Positions 12,909-24,708 of a stretch of DNA of 64,000 nucleotides are shown here, piece after piece. Below the pieces are notes generated by a model. It did no database searches. It saw nothing but the letters and a program-made list of their open reading frames with translations, and was not told the DNA's origin. The stretch lies in the NCBI GenBank assembly GCA_027924645.1, contig BSBN01000297.1, positions 9,238,001 to 9,302,000 on the forward strand, written 5' to 3'. A program made the position numbers and the translations under genes. This DNA comes from Cunninghamia lanceolata. Taxonomy: Eukaryota; Streptophyta; Pinopsida; Cupressales; Cupressaceae. Position 1 is the stretch's first letter. Each line of letters starts with the position of its first letter.

Positions 12909-14060
12909 TCTAATTGTAGTGCCATATACTCTAAGAATTGTAAAATCTGGATACGGGATGACATCTCCCCAGTTATGACCAATTTTTAAATTAGACCTCC
13001 TTTCTTTTGGCCTGAGAAAATCATGTAGTTCAATTGGAATCCTTGGTGGATTAAGGATTAGGTCATTCCTCAACTTTGATGCAAAGACATTCTCAAACTC
13101 CACAAAATCAGACTTCTTATCATCCTTGTCTAGAATTCTTGTCCAACATTGGACAGGCAGCTAAACAGCATCCTCCTCCATTTCCAACTTCATATCATTC
13201 TCAAAGAATTTTGCCATTTTGAATAAAAACATGTGCATTAACAATAAGTACCACCAAAATTAAACCTATTTTTTACCATTCTTTAATGAAAATAAACCCT
13301 CATGAATGTTATCTGCTAGGAAGGAAGCAAAGTCATATACTGTGTTGTAAGAAGGGTGTTGGATATGAGAAACCATATACATGAAACCCATTGGCATGCC
13401 AAAATCAAACCCCAAGATTTGATAGAAACAATAGAAGGTTTTCTAAAAATATGCAGCAAAATACTTTATCAAGAAGGGTTCCTTATCTGATGGACCAATA
13501 AAAATTCTACCCTTTCCCTTTCTAACTGATGCTAGATGATTTGACAGCATTATGATTGTAAATATGTGTCTTGTCTTCTCATATTCACTCCTAAAGGATT
13601 TCAAATCAATTTTTACCAAATCCTCATTTCACTCATAAAGCTGAAAAACTTCAGTAATCTCTTCCTTGCTGATCTTTACCATTTCGATCCCATTATACGT
13701 CCTGGCAACTCTGGAGATAGGATCATATCTGGCTACCACAACTTTTAACAAGTCCACATCCATGTAGACATTTGGGACAACCAATTTCCCCATGTCCAAT
13801 CTCCAGGGGTTACATATAGGTGATCTCAAATTCATGTTCCCAAACCAGTTCTTAAACAATGACCATCTTGTAAGTGGTATGGTGGCATCCTTGATATGGA
13901 TATGTTTATCTATGAGGCCTTCTTTAATTTTGGAACCTTGGAATAGAAGCAAACCTTGTACTTTGTCATTAGTGGAGGGCTTTAATTGATCAATAAGGTC
14001 CTAGACTATGGTCCTTTTCATCTGTCTAGAGCTTGAGGTTTGAGCTCGTGGGGATGCCAT
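12870..14060 (-). pseudogene. Unrecognised protein-coding pseudogene
   Basis: A reading frame of about 395 codons runs from MASPRAQTSSSRQMKRT (ATG at 14,060-14,058) to NELKVR plus stop at 12,870. It stays in one frame but carries about six stops: TAG in TIV-DLID, TGA after FQLYE, TAG in AYF-KTFYCF, TAG and TAA near 13,266-13,274, TAG in DAV-LPVQ. Features include a Trp-rich segment (TRWSLFKNWFGNM), VARYDPISRVARTYNG, a hydrophobic aromatic stretch (FDFGMPMGFMYMVSHIQ) and a basic C-terminal half. I cannot assign a family. It may be a plant-specific repeat-borne ORF or a dead host gene. Most of the stops are one C-to-T change from Gln codons. The last 13 codons also exist at 55,290-55,330, so one edge of the large duplication falls inside this gene. 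Confidence 0.6.
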
Positions 14061-14514
14061 TATGGTGAGAATTTTGCAAGTTAGGCCTTTAGTTTAGCAA
14101 GATTTGTAGGTTCACAACTAGGGTTTCGACTTAAGGCAGCAATAAAGCTCAAATTTTGTAGTTCAACAATCTAAGAAGGAAAAACCCTAAAAGAAATAAA
14201 AATTTACCATTAATTCCTATTGAGAGAACCAAGATAGTGAGCACAAGCAGTGAATTTTAGAAGGCAACATTTCAACTTATGTCTTTGAATGCTTTGAAAA
14301 CCCTAGTTTTAATTGCCAAGAGATAGAAATTGTGTCGAGAGATTCAAATTGCCTTGAGAGATTGCAATTATGTCGAAAGATTGAAATTACCTCTGGATGC
14401 TTTAAAATACTTAAACAAATTTCAATTATGCAAAAAAACTTCTTTTATGGTGTTAAAACCCCCATTACTACTCGCTCGCATGAAGTAGAATGACTCCCAT
14501 GGCCACTTTCTCAA
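14061..14514. other. Non-coding, upstream of the 14,060 pseudogene
   Basis: No gene seen. Near 14,330-14,400 there is a short run of near-repeats built on the phrase GAGATT(C/G)AAATT. In the sense of the minus-strand pseudogene this would be its 5' region. Confidence 0.4.
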
Positions 14515-15310
14515 TTTCAAACTCTAGTTGTTGATCTCTTGATGAGATGGCAATATGGACGGCCGTGATGAAGTTTTCTGCCACATGGAATTGCTTACTC
14601 ATCTTTTGGCAAACCCCACCTCTTCAGGCTACGAAGTTTGCTATGTGGCATTCGCCCGTTACCCCATTGGGTTTATCACCTATGCATCTTCTAACAACGG
14701 GCTAGTAGGGAATGGTTAGGATTAATCTGGGCCCTCCAACTTGCTTGCACATTAACTTCTCAAACCATCCATTGTGTGCTTAAATTCTTCAATATTGGAT
14801 GGCTAAGATTAAAACATCTTGCCATGGAATTTCCCATGTGTCTTATTTAAACCTTTAATAGCTCACCCTTTAAGTCCCTTAAAGCTGGTTCAAAATATGT
14901 GCTAATATATTTCAAACTCTAGTTGTTGATCTCTTGATGAGATTGCAAGATGGACAGCCGTGATGAAGTTTACTACCACACGGACTTCCTTACTCATCTT
15001 TCGGTAGACCCCACCTTCTCTTCAAGCTGCAAAGTTTGCTACATGTCGTTCACCCATTAGCCTGTTGGGTTTATTGCCCATGCATCTTCTAACAACGGGC
15101 TAGCAAGGAACAGTTAGGATTAACCTGGGCCCTCCAACCTGCTCATACATTAACTTCTCAAGCCATCTGTTGTTTTCTTAAATTCTTCAACATTGGATGG
15201 CTAAGATTAAAACATCTTGCCGAGGAATTTCCCATGTGTTTTATTTAAACCTTTAATAGCTCACCCTTTAAGTCTCTTAAGGCTGCTTTGAAATATTTGC
15301 TAAAATATTT
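14515..15310. repeat. Direct tandem duplication, unit about 395 bp
   Basis: Two head-to-tail copies start at 14,515 and 14,910 with TTTCAAACTCTAGTTGTTGA. Both contain the landmarks TCTTCTAACAACGGGCTAG and GGGCCCTCCAAC, and both finish with a TTTAAACCTTTAATAGCTC segment. The copies differ by scattered substitutions and small indels. Confidence 0.88.
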
Positions 15311-15879
15311 CCTATTCTTCTATAGTTAGCAACTTAGCATTTAAAAAGGGGACCCTACTAGGTTAACATCGAGACTTAGACAATAGATTAAATATTTTGA
15401 CCCATTCCCCACAAAGCGGTGACCGATAAGACTAGGTATAAAGGGTCGATAAACAACACGATTTTGATGGCTTAGGTTTCAACTTAGACAACCAGCAATC
15501 GGAGGTAGCAAGTCAACATAAGATTATGCAGAGGGTTAAAAGCTAGGTTTCTGATATAAAATGTCAACCACTGATATTTGGAAATCTAATGGTTCAAGAG
15601 TTATTCCGGGGGTTTGAAGTCAAAGGTCTAGTGTTTCAGACATTTTCTTCCAAAATGCAACTAGAGTCATCCATCAAAAATTCACCAAACGGTCGTTGGT
15701 TATATTGATTTGTGCTAACATCTTGCTTTAGACATAATAAATATGTTGACACTTGTCCCCTTTGTGGACACTTTATGAAAGAATTTAGATGTGTGGAAAA
15801 TTTATCCTGGAATAGAACAATATGTAGCATTTGATATTTTTGCCACAAATGGTAATACGGTATGATTTTTTATTGGCGT
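15311..15879. other. Unassigned non-coding stretch
   Basis: No gene, LTR end or repeat is recognised. A 70-codon open stretch on the minus strand (15,848-15,636) has no recognisable features. Confidence 0.4.
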
Positions 15880-16190
15880 AACAGTTTATTTCACCAATTA
15901 ATTTTTATTGGTTTGAAACTATATTTAATTCACCAATGATTTTTTATTGGTTTGAAAATTGGTTTAACTCACCAATGAAAATACATTTTTGGGTTTGAAA
16001 ATAGATTTTAATCGCCCACAATAATTTTTTTATTTAGAAAATAGGTTTAACTTTCCCACAAATATTTTACTAGTTTAAAAATATGTTTTAATTCGCCAAA
16101 TGAAAATATTTTATTGGTTTGAAAATAGGTTTTAATCACCAATGAAAATAGTTTATTGGTTTTAAAAAAAATACAATTCACCAGAATTTT
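15880..16190. repeat. Degenerate minisatellite, about 41-bp period
   Basis: GGTTTGAAAA-type cores recur near 15,910, 15,950, 15,992, 16,036, 16,072, 16,117 and 16,156. Each unit pairs CACCAATGAAAAT with TTTATTGGTTTG, so ACCAAT and ATTGGT alternate as inverted repeats. Confidence 0.75.
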
Positions 16191-17001
16191 CCATAGACCT
16201 CTAGTAATTACTAAAGATTCGCCAATTGAGATTATTTTTTCTGGGAAAAATGAAAAATTTTGCCAATAAAATTAATATTTTTATTAGGAACTATACATGA
16301 TTCACTAGGTTTACACACCTTTTCTAAGGTGGGGGGTTCTTAAAGTTATCCCTGATAATGATATTTACATTACTCAATCACACATCTATAAAAGACATTG
16401 AAGACAAAGCTATTGCAACAATTCCAATCTCCATTATTCTACAAATATCAAGAGGAGTCTACATTGATGTCATCAACTAAAAATAAGAACAACCTTATTT
16501 AACCAAAATCTACATAAAATTATTTATATACATAATGATTAAAAATAGTAAAACTTACCATAGTGAAAATTGACATCTAACCAGTACCTCCAACATGTCC
16601 TAATGTTGAAGTTTGAACATCCACCTATACATCATGAAATTGTCAAATTTTAAGATTACCAATGATATATAACAAAAAAATTTGCATGTAGTTTATTTAC
16701 TAATCTATTACAAATTACAAACCTATGGACTTGGCATGCCCACACAACCTTGTGATGAAAGGCTAGTAGATGCAAGATGCATACTTTGACACTAGAATTT
16801 TATAATAAATATATTTTTTATATTATTTTTATTTATAATGGATTAATATCTAGTTAATTGTAGGTTTAAATATAAAATATACTATATTATAGAACCTTAT
16901 TAAAAATTACCTGTCAATCAATGCCAAAGGTCACATGCAACAACTAATTTGTTAAGACATTATTATCTAAAGTAGATCCATGATGTTCTCATCCATGTGT
17001 A
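16191..17001. other. AT-rich non-coding flank of Copia-B
   Basis: Simple AT-rich sequence with no open frame of note. It is the left target flank of Copia-B; its counterpart beside Copia-A lies before the window. Confidence 0.4.
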
Positions 17002-17006
17002 GTATT
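17002..17006. repeat. Left target-site duplication of Copia-B (GTATT)
   Basis: GTATT here matches GTATT at 51,896-51,900 exactly, which brackets 34.9 kb of nested sequence as one original insertion. Confidence 0.85.
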
Positions 17007-18359
17007 TATTGAAATGTACAAGACAACTGAGAGGTGGGGGTGTCAATCAGTTCATACAAAACATAACTTCTTTAAAGAATCAACACATCAACCACTTAAT
17101 GACTGTTATTATGATTTAACCACGAAAGCATGAAATTAGAAACTTAAGCACATTCACAGATTCAACACATGAGACATCGGAAGAAGGGGCTCCCTACCAA
17201 GAGAAGAGGCTCACTACTAAAAATGGCTCACTACCAGAAGTAGAAGAAGATATAAGAAGATAGTTATAATGAGAACGGATCTCACAACAACTAGGGATCC
17301 ACCACAATCTTGAGTGAATCTTTTGCACCCTTTCTGTATCAATATATATTCTTTTCTTCTCACTTTCACACTCTCAAACTCATCTAGATCACACCTATAA
17401 CAAATAATGCTTCTCATGCAACAATTTCATCTATCTCAACAACTTCACTAGATTTCCTAATTATCTAATTCATATTTATACATTCGCAGTCTTGGAAACA
17501 ATCTTCAAGGTCGGTATGTAAACAATAAACTTAGTCAATATTCAAATTACGTCTGGACCTAAACATTCCCATCGTGGAAAGGAATGAATGTGGACCACAC
17601 CACACCTTAGTAGGGACTAAAATACAAATTCCCACGCAACAACACGCTATCACAAACTTCAAAGCATAATCGCAAGTAGTGAAAACAACCAGGTCGGCGA
17701 AAACTGGTGTTAACACTAAGACCTTTAGGAACATGCTTCATCCAGGATCCCAAATATACTTTACAGACCAATCAAAAATTAGGAAAATGATCTAGAGACA
17801 TCTACAAGCACATTACAATCACCAAGAATGTCCGCAGAACCCCCAAACATTCTATCCAAAAGATTCTTCAAACTGGAGCACTTAAACATTACTGTTAGCC
17901 ACCATCAAAAAGGAAAGATCACCTGCAGAGCACCAAATCATGAATCACGTCAATTGAAGCCATATAACATCATCCCAAACTTAATCCAAGAACTACAACT
18001 TGTAAAACTTAAATGTAGAGAGATGCGGAGCATAATACATTCTCCCTATCACCATTGAATACTTAGAAAAAACAATTTTTACTCTGGTGAAAAAAACTCA
18101 CTCAAATCTTCACACTAAAGGCTCAAAATTGAAACATAGCAACTATAGACATCCCTTAACATAACTTTTAGACTGTAGACAAAGATATTCAATCTAAAGG
18201 ATATGCAGAGCAAAACACTGCACTATTCTATGAGATAGAATAGTTCTGCAATTGTACTAACTTCTCAAATACTTGCTCAAACTCATCCAAATAACTTCCT
18301 TAGATGTTGACCTTAGATGTTAACATCAATGACAACACTTACTACTCATACTTGTAACA
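17007..18359 (-). repeat. Copia-B 3' LTR
   Basis: A 1,353-bp LTR, about 140 bp shorter than the Copia-A 5' LTR because a block after 17,172 is missing. A TATA-like ATATATATT lies on both strands near 17,343-17,352. Confidence 0.9.
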
Positions 18360-18360
18360 A

Positions 18361-18373
18361 TCTCCCCCTTTTT
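18361..18373 (-). other. Polypurine tract of Copia-B
   Basis: Minus strand GAAAAAGGGGGAGA-type tract immediately upstream of the 3' LTR in element sense, identical in layout to 961-972. Confidence 0.85.
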
Positions 18374-18746
18374 CATTGATGGCAACACATGATGTGAAAA
18401 ACCATCAAGACAAACTTTTTTTGCTTCTTTGCTCCCCCATTACTTTATGCTTTCTCTGGTTGTAGCTTTCTCATAATCTCTCTCCTTAAGTTTTTCACAT
18501 GAGCTTGTCTCCCCTTTTTACATCAATAGAAAAGGGTGGCTGATCTTTTCTCTTTCTTTAGTTAACAAGGCTCAATTCAGATCTTACTAACATTGCACTA
18601 CTCCCCCTATTAGCAACACTGCAACACTTACTACTCTTCATCGGGAACTCATATTAGCAACATCTACCTACTCCCCTTCAAATCATCAATCCAAATCAAA
18701 GAATGAGACTTTTGACACAACTGGATTGATGCACTTCCTATGTATC

Positions 18747-21700
18747 TTAGTTTAGAGAAAGAGCGGTAATAACCCCTAACTTCTCCTTGAGATACTCAAA
18801 AGTATCCTTAGGCAAAGGCTTTGTGAAAATATCCGCAATATGATCCTTTGTAGACACATATTCCATATTTACTTCATTCTCTGTTACCTTTTTCTCTCAA
18901 ATAGTGATACCTTATTGATATATGCTTTGTTCTTGACTGCATCACTAGATTCTTTGAAATGTTTATAGCACTTGTATTGTCACAAAAAATTGAAATTGGT
19001 CCTCCATACACAACTCTTATATCCTTGAACATTTGCTTCATCCATAGCACTTGAGTACAACAAAATGCTGCAATAATATATTTTGCTTCTAGAGTAAACA
19101 AAGAAATTGAATCTTGCTTCTTGCTCAACCATGAAACCAATCTATTACCCAAGAAGAAAGCACATTGACTTGTACTTTTTCTATCATCAACATCTCCAGC
19201 CCAATCTGCATCTGTATAAGCACTAAGAGTGATGTCGTTTTCTTTAGGATACTACAATCCATAGTCTGAAATAGATTTTAAATATCTCATTATCCTCTTG
19301 AATACCAACACATGTGACTCTCTAGGATCTTTTTGAAATCTTGCCACAAGACAAACTACATACATTACATCTCGTCTAGTGTAGGTTAGATAAAGTAGTC
19401 CTCCCATCATAGACCTATACTTTTTCTAATTAGTCTTAGGTGATTCATCATTCTTTCTCAGCTTGCAACCAATTACCATAGGGGTACATACTGGCTTAGA
19501 ATCCTCCATTCCAAACTTTTTCAACAACTCTTTCACATACTTGGAATGAGAAATGAAAATTCCTTTATTTGATTTAGTAATCTATAGTCCTAGAAATAAA
19601 TTCATTTCACAAAACATAGACATCTCAAACTCCTTTTGCATTTCCTCTACAAATTTCTTACACATACCTTCATTGCGTCCAAAGATAATATCATCAACAA
19701 AGACTACACCAATCAAAATTTGATCATCATTGATTTTGAAATAGACATTACTATCTATATTACCTGTACTGAACCATAATTACAATAAATATTTATCCAA
19801 CCTTGCATACCAGGCTCTAGGGGCTTGCTTTAGTCCATATAAGGCTTTCTTCAATCTGCAAACCATGTCACCTTTGTCTGATAATTGAAATCCTTTTGGT
19901 TGTTCAATGTAGACCTCTTGTTCTGGGTCTCCATTCAAGAATGCAGACTTCACATCCATCTGGTACACATTCAAATCTTTATGTATTGTAAATGCCAGAA
20001 ACATGCTTATTGCTTCAATCTTTTCCATAGGAGCATAAGTCTCCTTAAAATATATACCTTCAACTTGAGAATATCCTTTGCATACTAGTCTTGCTTTGTT
20101 TCTTACTACTCCATTTTCATTCATTTTATTTCTCAAAACCCATTTGGTTCCAATCACATTCTTATCAACAGGTCTAGGAACCAATTCCCAAGTTTGATTC
20201 TTCTCTATCTACATCAGCTCTTCTTCCATAGCCTTTACCCAATTTTCATCTTTGCAAGCTTCTCTTATAGTTTTATGTTCAATCCTTGAAAGTAAATAGT
20301 AATTCACATGTTCTTTTGTAGCATTTTTCCTTGTCAATACCCCTTTGCTTTTGTCACCAATAATCTAATCCTTAGAATGATTAATCCTTACATACCTAGG
20401 AGTCTTAACAACACTTTTTAGAGCCTTTTCTTCTTTAATTTGATTGTCTTGTTGTTTAACATTTTCTTCATTTATTGTAATAGTAGGTTCATCTGATTCA
20501 TAGCCAATCAGATCTAATATTTTTCCTCGGTCTTCATCAACCTTCACATTAGCACTCTCAATGATTTTTCTTAATCTCTAACTGTAGCACCAATAGGCCT
20601 TACTCTTAGTAGAGTATACAAGGAAAATTCCTTCATCAAACCTAGCATCAAACTTTCCTAACTCTTCTTCTCTTTTGATATAACATTTGCTTCCAAAAAC
20701 TTTGAAATATTCCACTGTAGGAATTCTTCCATACCACAATTCATAAGGAGTTTTAGTACCATTGCCTTTGACTTGAACTCTGTTTTGAATGTAGAGAATA
20801 GTATGTATGGCTTCTCTCCAATACACTTCTAGTAGGTTTTCCTCTTTCATCATTGACCTAGTAGCTTCTTGAACTATCATGTTCTTTCTTTCAACAACTT
20901 TATTTTGTTGGTGAGTTTTAGGAGCAGACAACTATCTTTTTATCCCATGTTCATCATAGAAAATACTAAATTCATTTGACATAAACTCACCTCCTCTATC
21001 AGACCTTAAGCATTTGATCCTCAATTCTAACTCATTCTCAACCATCGCCTTGAAAGCTTTGAACTTGTCTAGGGCTTCTGGTTTATCCTTTAGAAAAGAA
21101 ACGCAAGTCATTCTAGAATATTCATCAATAAGCAACATAAAGTGCCTATCTCCTTGTAGACTTCTTGTTCTTGTAGGACCACACAAATCTATATACACCA
21201 GCTCAAGTAATCCAACAAAAAATTGTTCTTTACTCCTGAAACTTGTCCTTGTCTGTCTCCACAATTGACATTCCTTGCAAATGGTACTAGCTGGCTTCAC
21301 AAGCTTAGGAAAATCTCTCACAAATTGTACTGAACTTATCTTCATAAAGTTGTCAAAATGGATATGACATGTCCTTCAATGCCACAACCAACTCTCATAT
21401 GTTTGAACCAACAAACAACAATCATTAGTTCCTCTCAAATGATAAACATTATCTTTAGTCTTCTTGTAGTAGAAATCACTGTTCTAGAGCTTTCCATGAT
21501 CTTGAATCCATTATCCTTGAATCTTAGATCATACCCTTTGTCACACATTTGACCAACGCTTAAAAGATTATGGTTTAAACCATTCACATAGAGAACATCA
21601 TCTGTATTGTGCTTTTAATCAAAAGAAATAGATCCTCTTCCACAATTCTTACCAACTGCATCATCTCCAAACCTAACCATTCCTCCATCATACTTTTCCA

Positions 21701-22255
21701 AACTTAAAAACTTACTTTTATCACCAGTCATTTCATGTGAACATCCACTATCAATAATCCATTCATTCTTATCTTTCTCAACTTAGCAGATAGACAAAGC
21801 ACTCTCTTCCACTGGTTTTTCTTCCTTCACACAGCTAGCAGGATTAGTAGATACAAGTTCTTCCTTGATAGAAATAAACAAGCATTCATTTGCACTAGTA
21901 TCATCAGACTCATCATCGATTACACCATAATCATCATCATCTCTAACATAATAGCATTTCTTTATGATCCTAGGTCTACTTTCAAATTTCTTCTTGCCTT
22001 TCTCAATTCTCTATGGACAGCTAGAGGCATAGTGACCGATCTTACCACAAGTAAAGCATTTGAATGGTAATTTACCTTTGAACTTACTAGCACCTCTTTG
22101 CATCCTATCCATAAAGTTGGCTTCAATCTCATCAAGCTCATCATCTTGTTCCATAGCATACTTCTCAAATCTTGAAGTCTTCTCTTAAGTGCTAGCTTTG
22201 AAAGAAGTCTCAGTCTTCGGCAGAGCATCACCAAGCTCTCTCATTTCAAAAGCAA
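18747..22255 (-). pseudogene. Copia-B pol remnant, most complete Copia pol in the window
   Basis: All Copia Pol domains can be followed in the usual order. A zinc knuckle (CFTCGKIGHYAS, with the last Cys region altered) lies near 22,060-22,015, and protease WIIDSGCSHEMTG with an intact DSG near 21,765-21,725. Integrase spans 21,345-20,580 (HIDLCGP-like YIDLCGP, SDRGGEF, VVERKN). RT spans about 20,184-19,400, with [11 protein letters not shown] and the catalytic FVDD near 19,690. RNase H spans about 19,240-18,870 (YTDADW, TLEAKYI, CDNTSAI). The C-terminus is DIFTKPLPKDTFEYLKEKLG, with stop TAA at 18,749-18,747. Stops and frameshifts break it, including the TAG at 20,932-20,934 shared with Copia-A. 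It would copy the RNA and insert the DNA if intact; here it is dead. Confidence 0.9.
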
Positions 22256-22756
22256 CAGTGCAGAGGGTACTCCCCTCTTGTAGAAAACATGAACAAAAAA
22301 CACAACTACATGAGAAATTCTCTGCCCATAAACTTACAGCATCAACTCACCAGATTGCAATAAAGAAACAATTTTAATTTATTTCAAAAATAATTTTGTA
22401 TCAGCAAAACAAACATTATCAAATCTATGTCTGTAGCCTTCTCAATTATAGGCTATACCAAGTCACTCCAGTATAGCTCCACACATCGATCACATACTCT
22501 ACCCTTGGTTTCATTCTACACAGCCTCAACAGAAATTTCTGACAACTCTACATCTTTCCGAAGAGGTCAACCTCTCTTCACTTGTTTCATCCATTTTCTA
22601 TAGTTAGTTTCCATACTCAAAGTTGAAGAGACATCAATTCAATTATCACTTGATCTCCTAGGCCTTGACCCTTTTCTCTTCTTAGTGGTACTCAATAGAA
22701 ATTTATTAAAATTCTTCGGTGAAATTCTTTCCACCATGGCAATCAAATGAAACCAT
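22256..22756 (-). repeat. LARD-B 3' LTR, first segment
   Basis: Homologous to 4,414-4,915. It ends in ACCAT (22,752-22,756), the left target-site duplication of the inserted dimer, and the LTR resumes at 32,071. Confidence 0.88.
22752..22756. repeat. Left target-site duplication of the Gag-only dimer (ACCAT)
   Basis: ACCAT is repeated exactly at 32,071-32,075. The uninterrupted site in LARD-A reads AAACCATCTTTACC near 4,910. Confidence 0.92.
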
Positions 22757-24376
22757 TGATGCAGAGGCATCCACACTATATCATTCACATATAGCATGAA
22801 TGTCTGCAGACCAACCTCATCATCATCATCTTCGCCATCATCATCATATTCGCTAAAACTACCAACAGCATCATCATATTTCACCTGCCGACCGATATCC
22901 TCCTGCAGACAAGCCTTCGCACTCTCGCCTGTCAACAGCATCACCTTACTCGATTATCGGCAGCATCATCATGTCCGACCAGCGCGAACATCCTCCTGAC
23001 GTCCACTGTTCACCTCACCGACAATTTCCGTCTTCACTACCTTCAACATCATCATGATGTTCAACAGGCGCAAACATCCTCCGGTTGCACTGTTCATCGG
23101 GCGCCAAGCACTAGCGGCCTCATCATGATATTTAACATCACCTTCGTCAGCAGGATATTCAACATCCGGTTGCTCCAAATATCCTGATGACGACCTTTAA
23201 CACCTTCCCTTCGATGCTCCGATAGCCGACGACACAAGCTTCAGCATCATGATATTCAACAGGATAACGAACATCCGGTTCTTCCCATTTATCCTGATGA
23301 TGACAAACTCTAACTCCTCGCACCGTTCACTCGATGCTGACGTCACCCGATATCCTGATGACATAGATCCTGATGACGATGACGTCACCCGCAGTTTCAC
23401 AATATCCTGTTGCTCCGAAATGTCCTGATGACGTATATCATGATGATGATGACGTCATATCCTGCTGTTTGCCAAACTTAGTTTTTCTTCGGCCCGCGAT
23501 CAACCCGATCTTCAGCCTGATGCCGATGCGCTCCTCCTCGGCCCTCCTGATGATGATCACCCCGACGCACTTGCACTTCATGCAATTGACAACATCATGC
23601 TCTCCTTCACTTATCCGGATGATGATGTCCGAACTGTCTGCAGGATATTTGCAGAAATATCCTGATGATGCCGTTTCGGCGAACTTCTTCACTTAGCGAA
23701 ATCTCACTTCGCCGATCCACCAGGGATGACCCGATCCAACTCAGGGTGATCTTCCAACTCAGTTAGCTTATCAACTCGACCTAGCACATGAGGATGCTAG
23801 GGTCTTCAACATCTCTTGACCGCGATCCTGCACACCTGCATGCAAACGGAAAACAACCTACAACCTACCCTACTGTATATTACCATTCCACCGATCAGAC
23901 AGATCAACCGGTGGAATGGATCAGGAAATCCATGCAACCACTCAAACCAGCAAATTGATCAAGCAATGGAATGCAACAGAAGATGAACACAAACAGGAAT
24001 ACTTTATTCGATTTCAAAAGATGCAACTACAATATGATGTTCCTCTCGCTCTGTCTCACTCTCGCAAAGTCTGATCGATGATTTACAATCAACCGATCCC
24101 ATGCTTATAAAGATTTCCCTATGAGTACTACTGGCCCGACTCCAAGCGGCTGGGAACTCTCCAGGCGGCTGGGAGATCCCACCGAACATACATCATGACA
24201 GCTGTTATAACTAACTAGCTAAAAATAGCAAAAGCCCGGTCAGCATGATCTTATCATGATCAGCATGACATTATTACATGCAACTGGTCTTAACAGACCT
24301 TCTTGGAAACACAAACAAGACCTAAACTACTAACTGCCTTATCATGACCAGCTGTCAGGTAGGTGCTCCTGCACCA
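22757..24376 (-). repeat. Dimer LTR1 (3' end of the dimer in element sense)
   Basis: 1,620 bp; minus strand starts TGGTGCAGGAGCACCT at 24,376 and ends CTCTGCATCA at 22,757. A TATA-like TATAAG (24,104-24,109) is followed about 100 bp on by AATAAA (24,003-24,008), giving a short U3 and a long U5 of roughly 1.2 kb. The long part is filled with GATGATG, ATATCCTGATG and three TGACGTCA palindromes (23,338, 23,380, 23,450). Confidence 0.95.
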
Positions 24377-24708
24377 TACTCCCCAACAGAAAAGAACTCA
24401 TGTCCCATGAGTTTAGCATGGGGAAGTCTTCCACCTTTACACTTTGCTTTAGCAGTCTTCTGACCTGCTCCAGCTGTGTCTGCTGCTGTCTCTTGGCTTT
24501 TCCAAGACTTCTGAACTGTAACTTGCTTTCTGGCAAGTAAATCATCATGCCTGTTGATGTAGGCCTTCTTCTCACATACCCTGTGTTTGTCAGGTTGTCT
24601 CACCAGAACCTCTGGCTGAACTACCTCTGTAGGCTTAACCTGTAGCTTCCTATCAATCTTCATAGGACAAGCAATAGTCCCAACTATGACAACACCCTTG
24701 TCATTCCT
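24355..24708 (-). CDS. C-terminal extension after the Gag-protease stop, unit 1
   Basis: In the same frame as the 604-residue Gag-protease ORF, separated from it only by the TAG at 24,709-24,711. It encodes 117 residues, the last 102 from an internal Met (24,663). The C-terminus VGEYGAGAPT runs through the polypurine tract into LTR1. Content is basic and Lys/Gln-rich with no recognised domain; it may be the leftover edge of a deleted pol. If the TAG is read through, Gag-protease would gain this tail. Translation on its own is uncertain. Confidence 0.5.
   Translation of the reverse strand, partial: RNDKGVVIVGTIACPMKIDRKLQVKPTEVVQPEVLVRQPDKHRVCEKKAYINRHDDLLARKQVTVQKSWKSQETAADTAGAGQKTAKAKCKGGRLPHAKLMGHEFFSVGEYGAGAPT
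24377..24387 (-). other. Polypurine tract of dimer unit 1
   Basis: Minus strand GTTGGGGAGTA abuts the start of LTR1. Confidence 0.8.

Noticed and set aside
15880..16190. Possible CRISPR array because of regularly spaced short repeats
   Set aside because: Units are degenerate, contiguous and without unique spacers, and the genome is a plant's.
23373..23696. 107-codon plus-strand ORF repeated at 27,220 and 31,067, and several 60-100 codon ORFs in the dimer LTRs
   Set aside because: They repeat because the LTRs repeat. They are low-complexity Asp/Met/Ser strings from GATGATG sequence, antisense to the element, without protein features.
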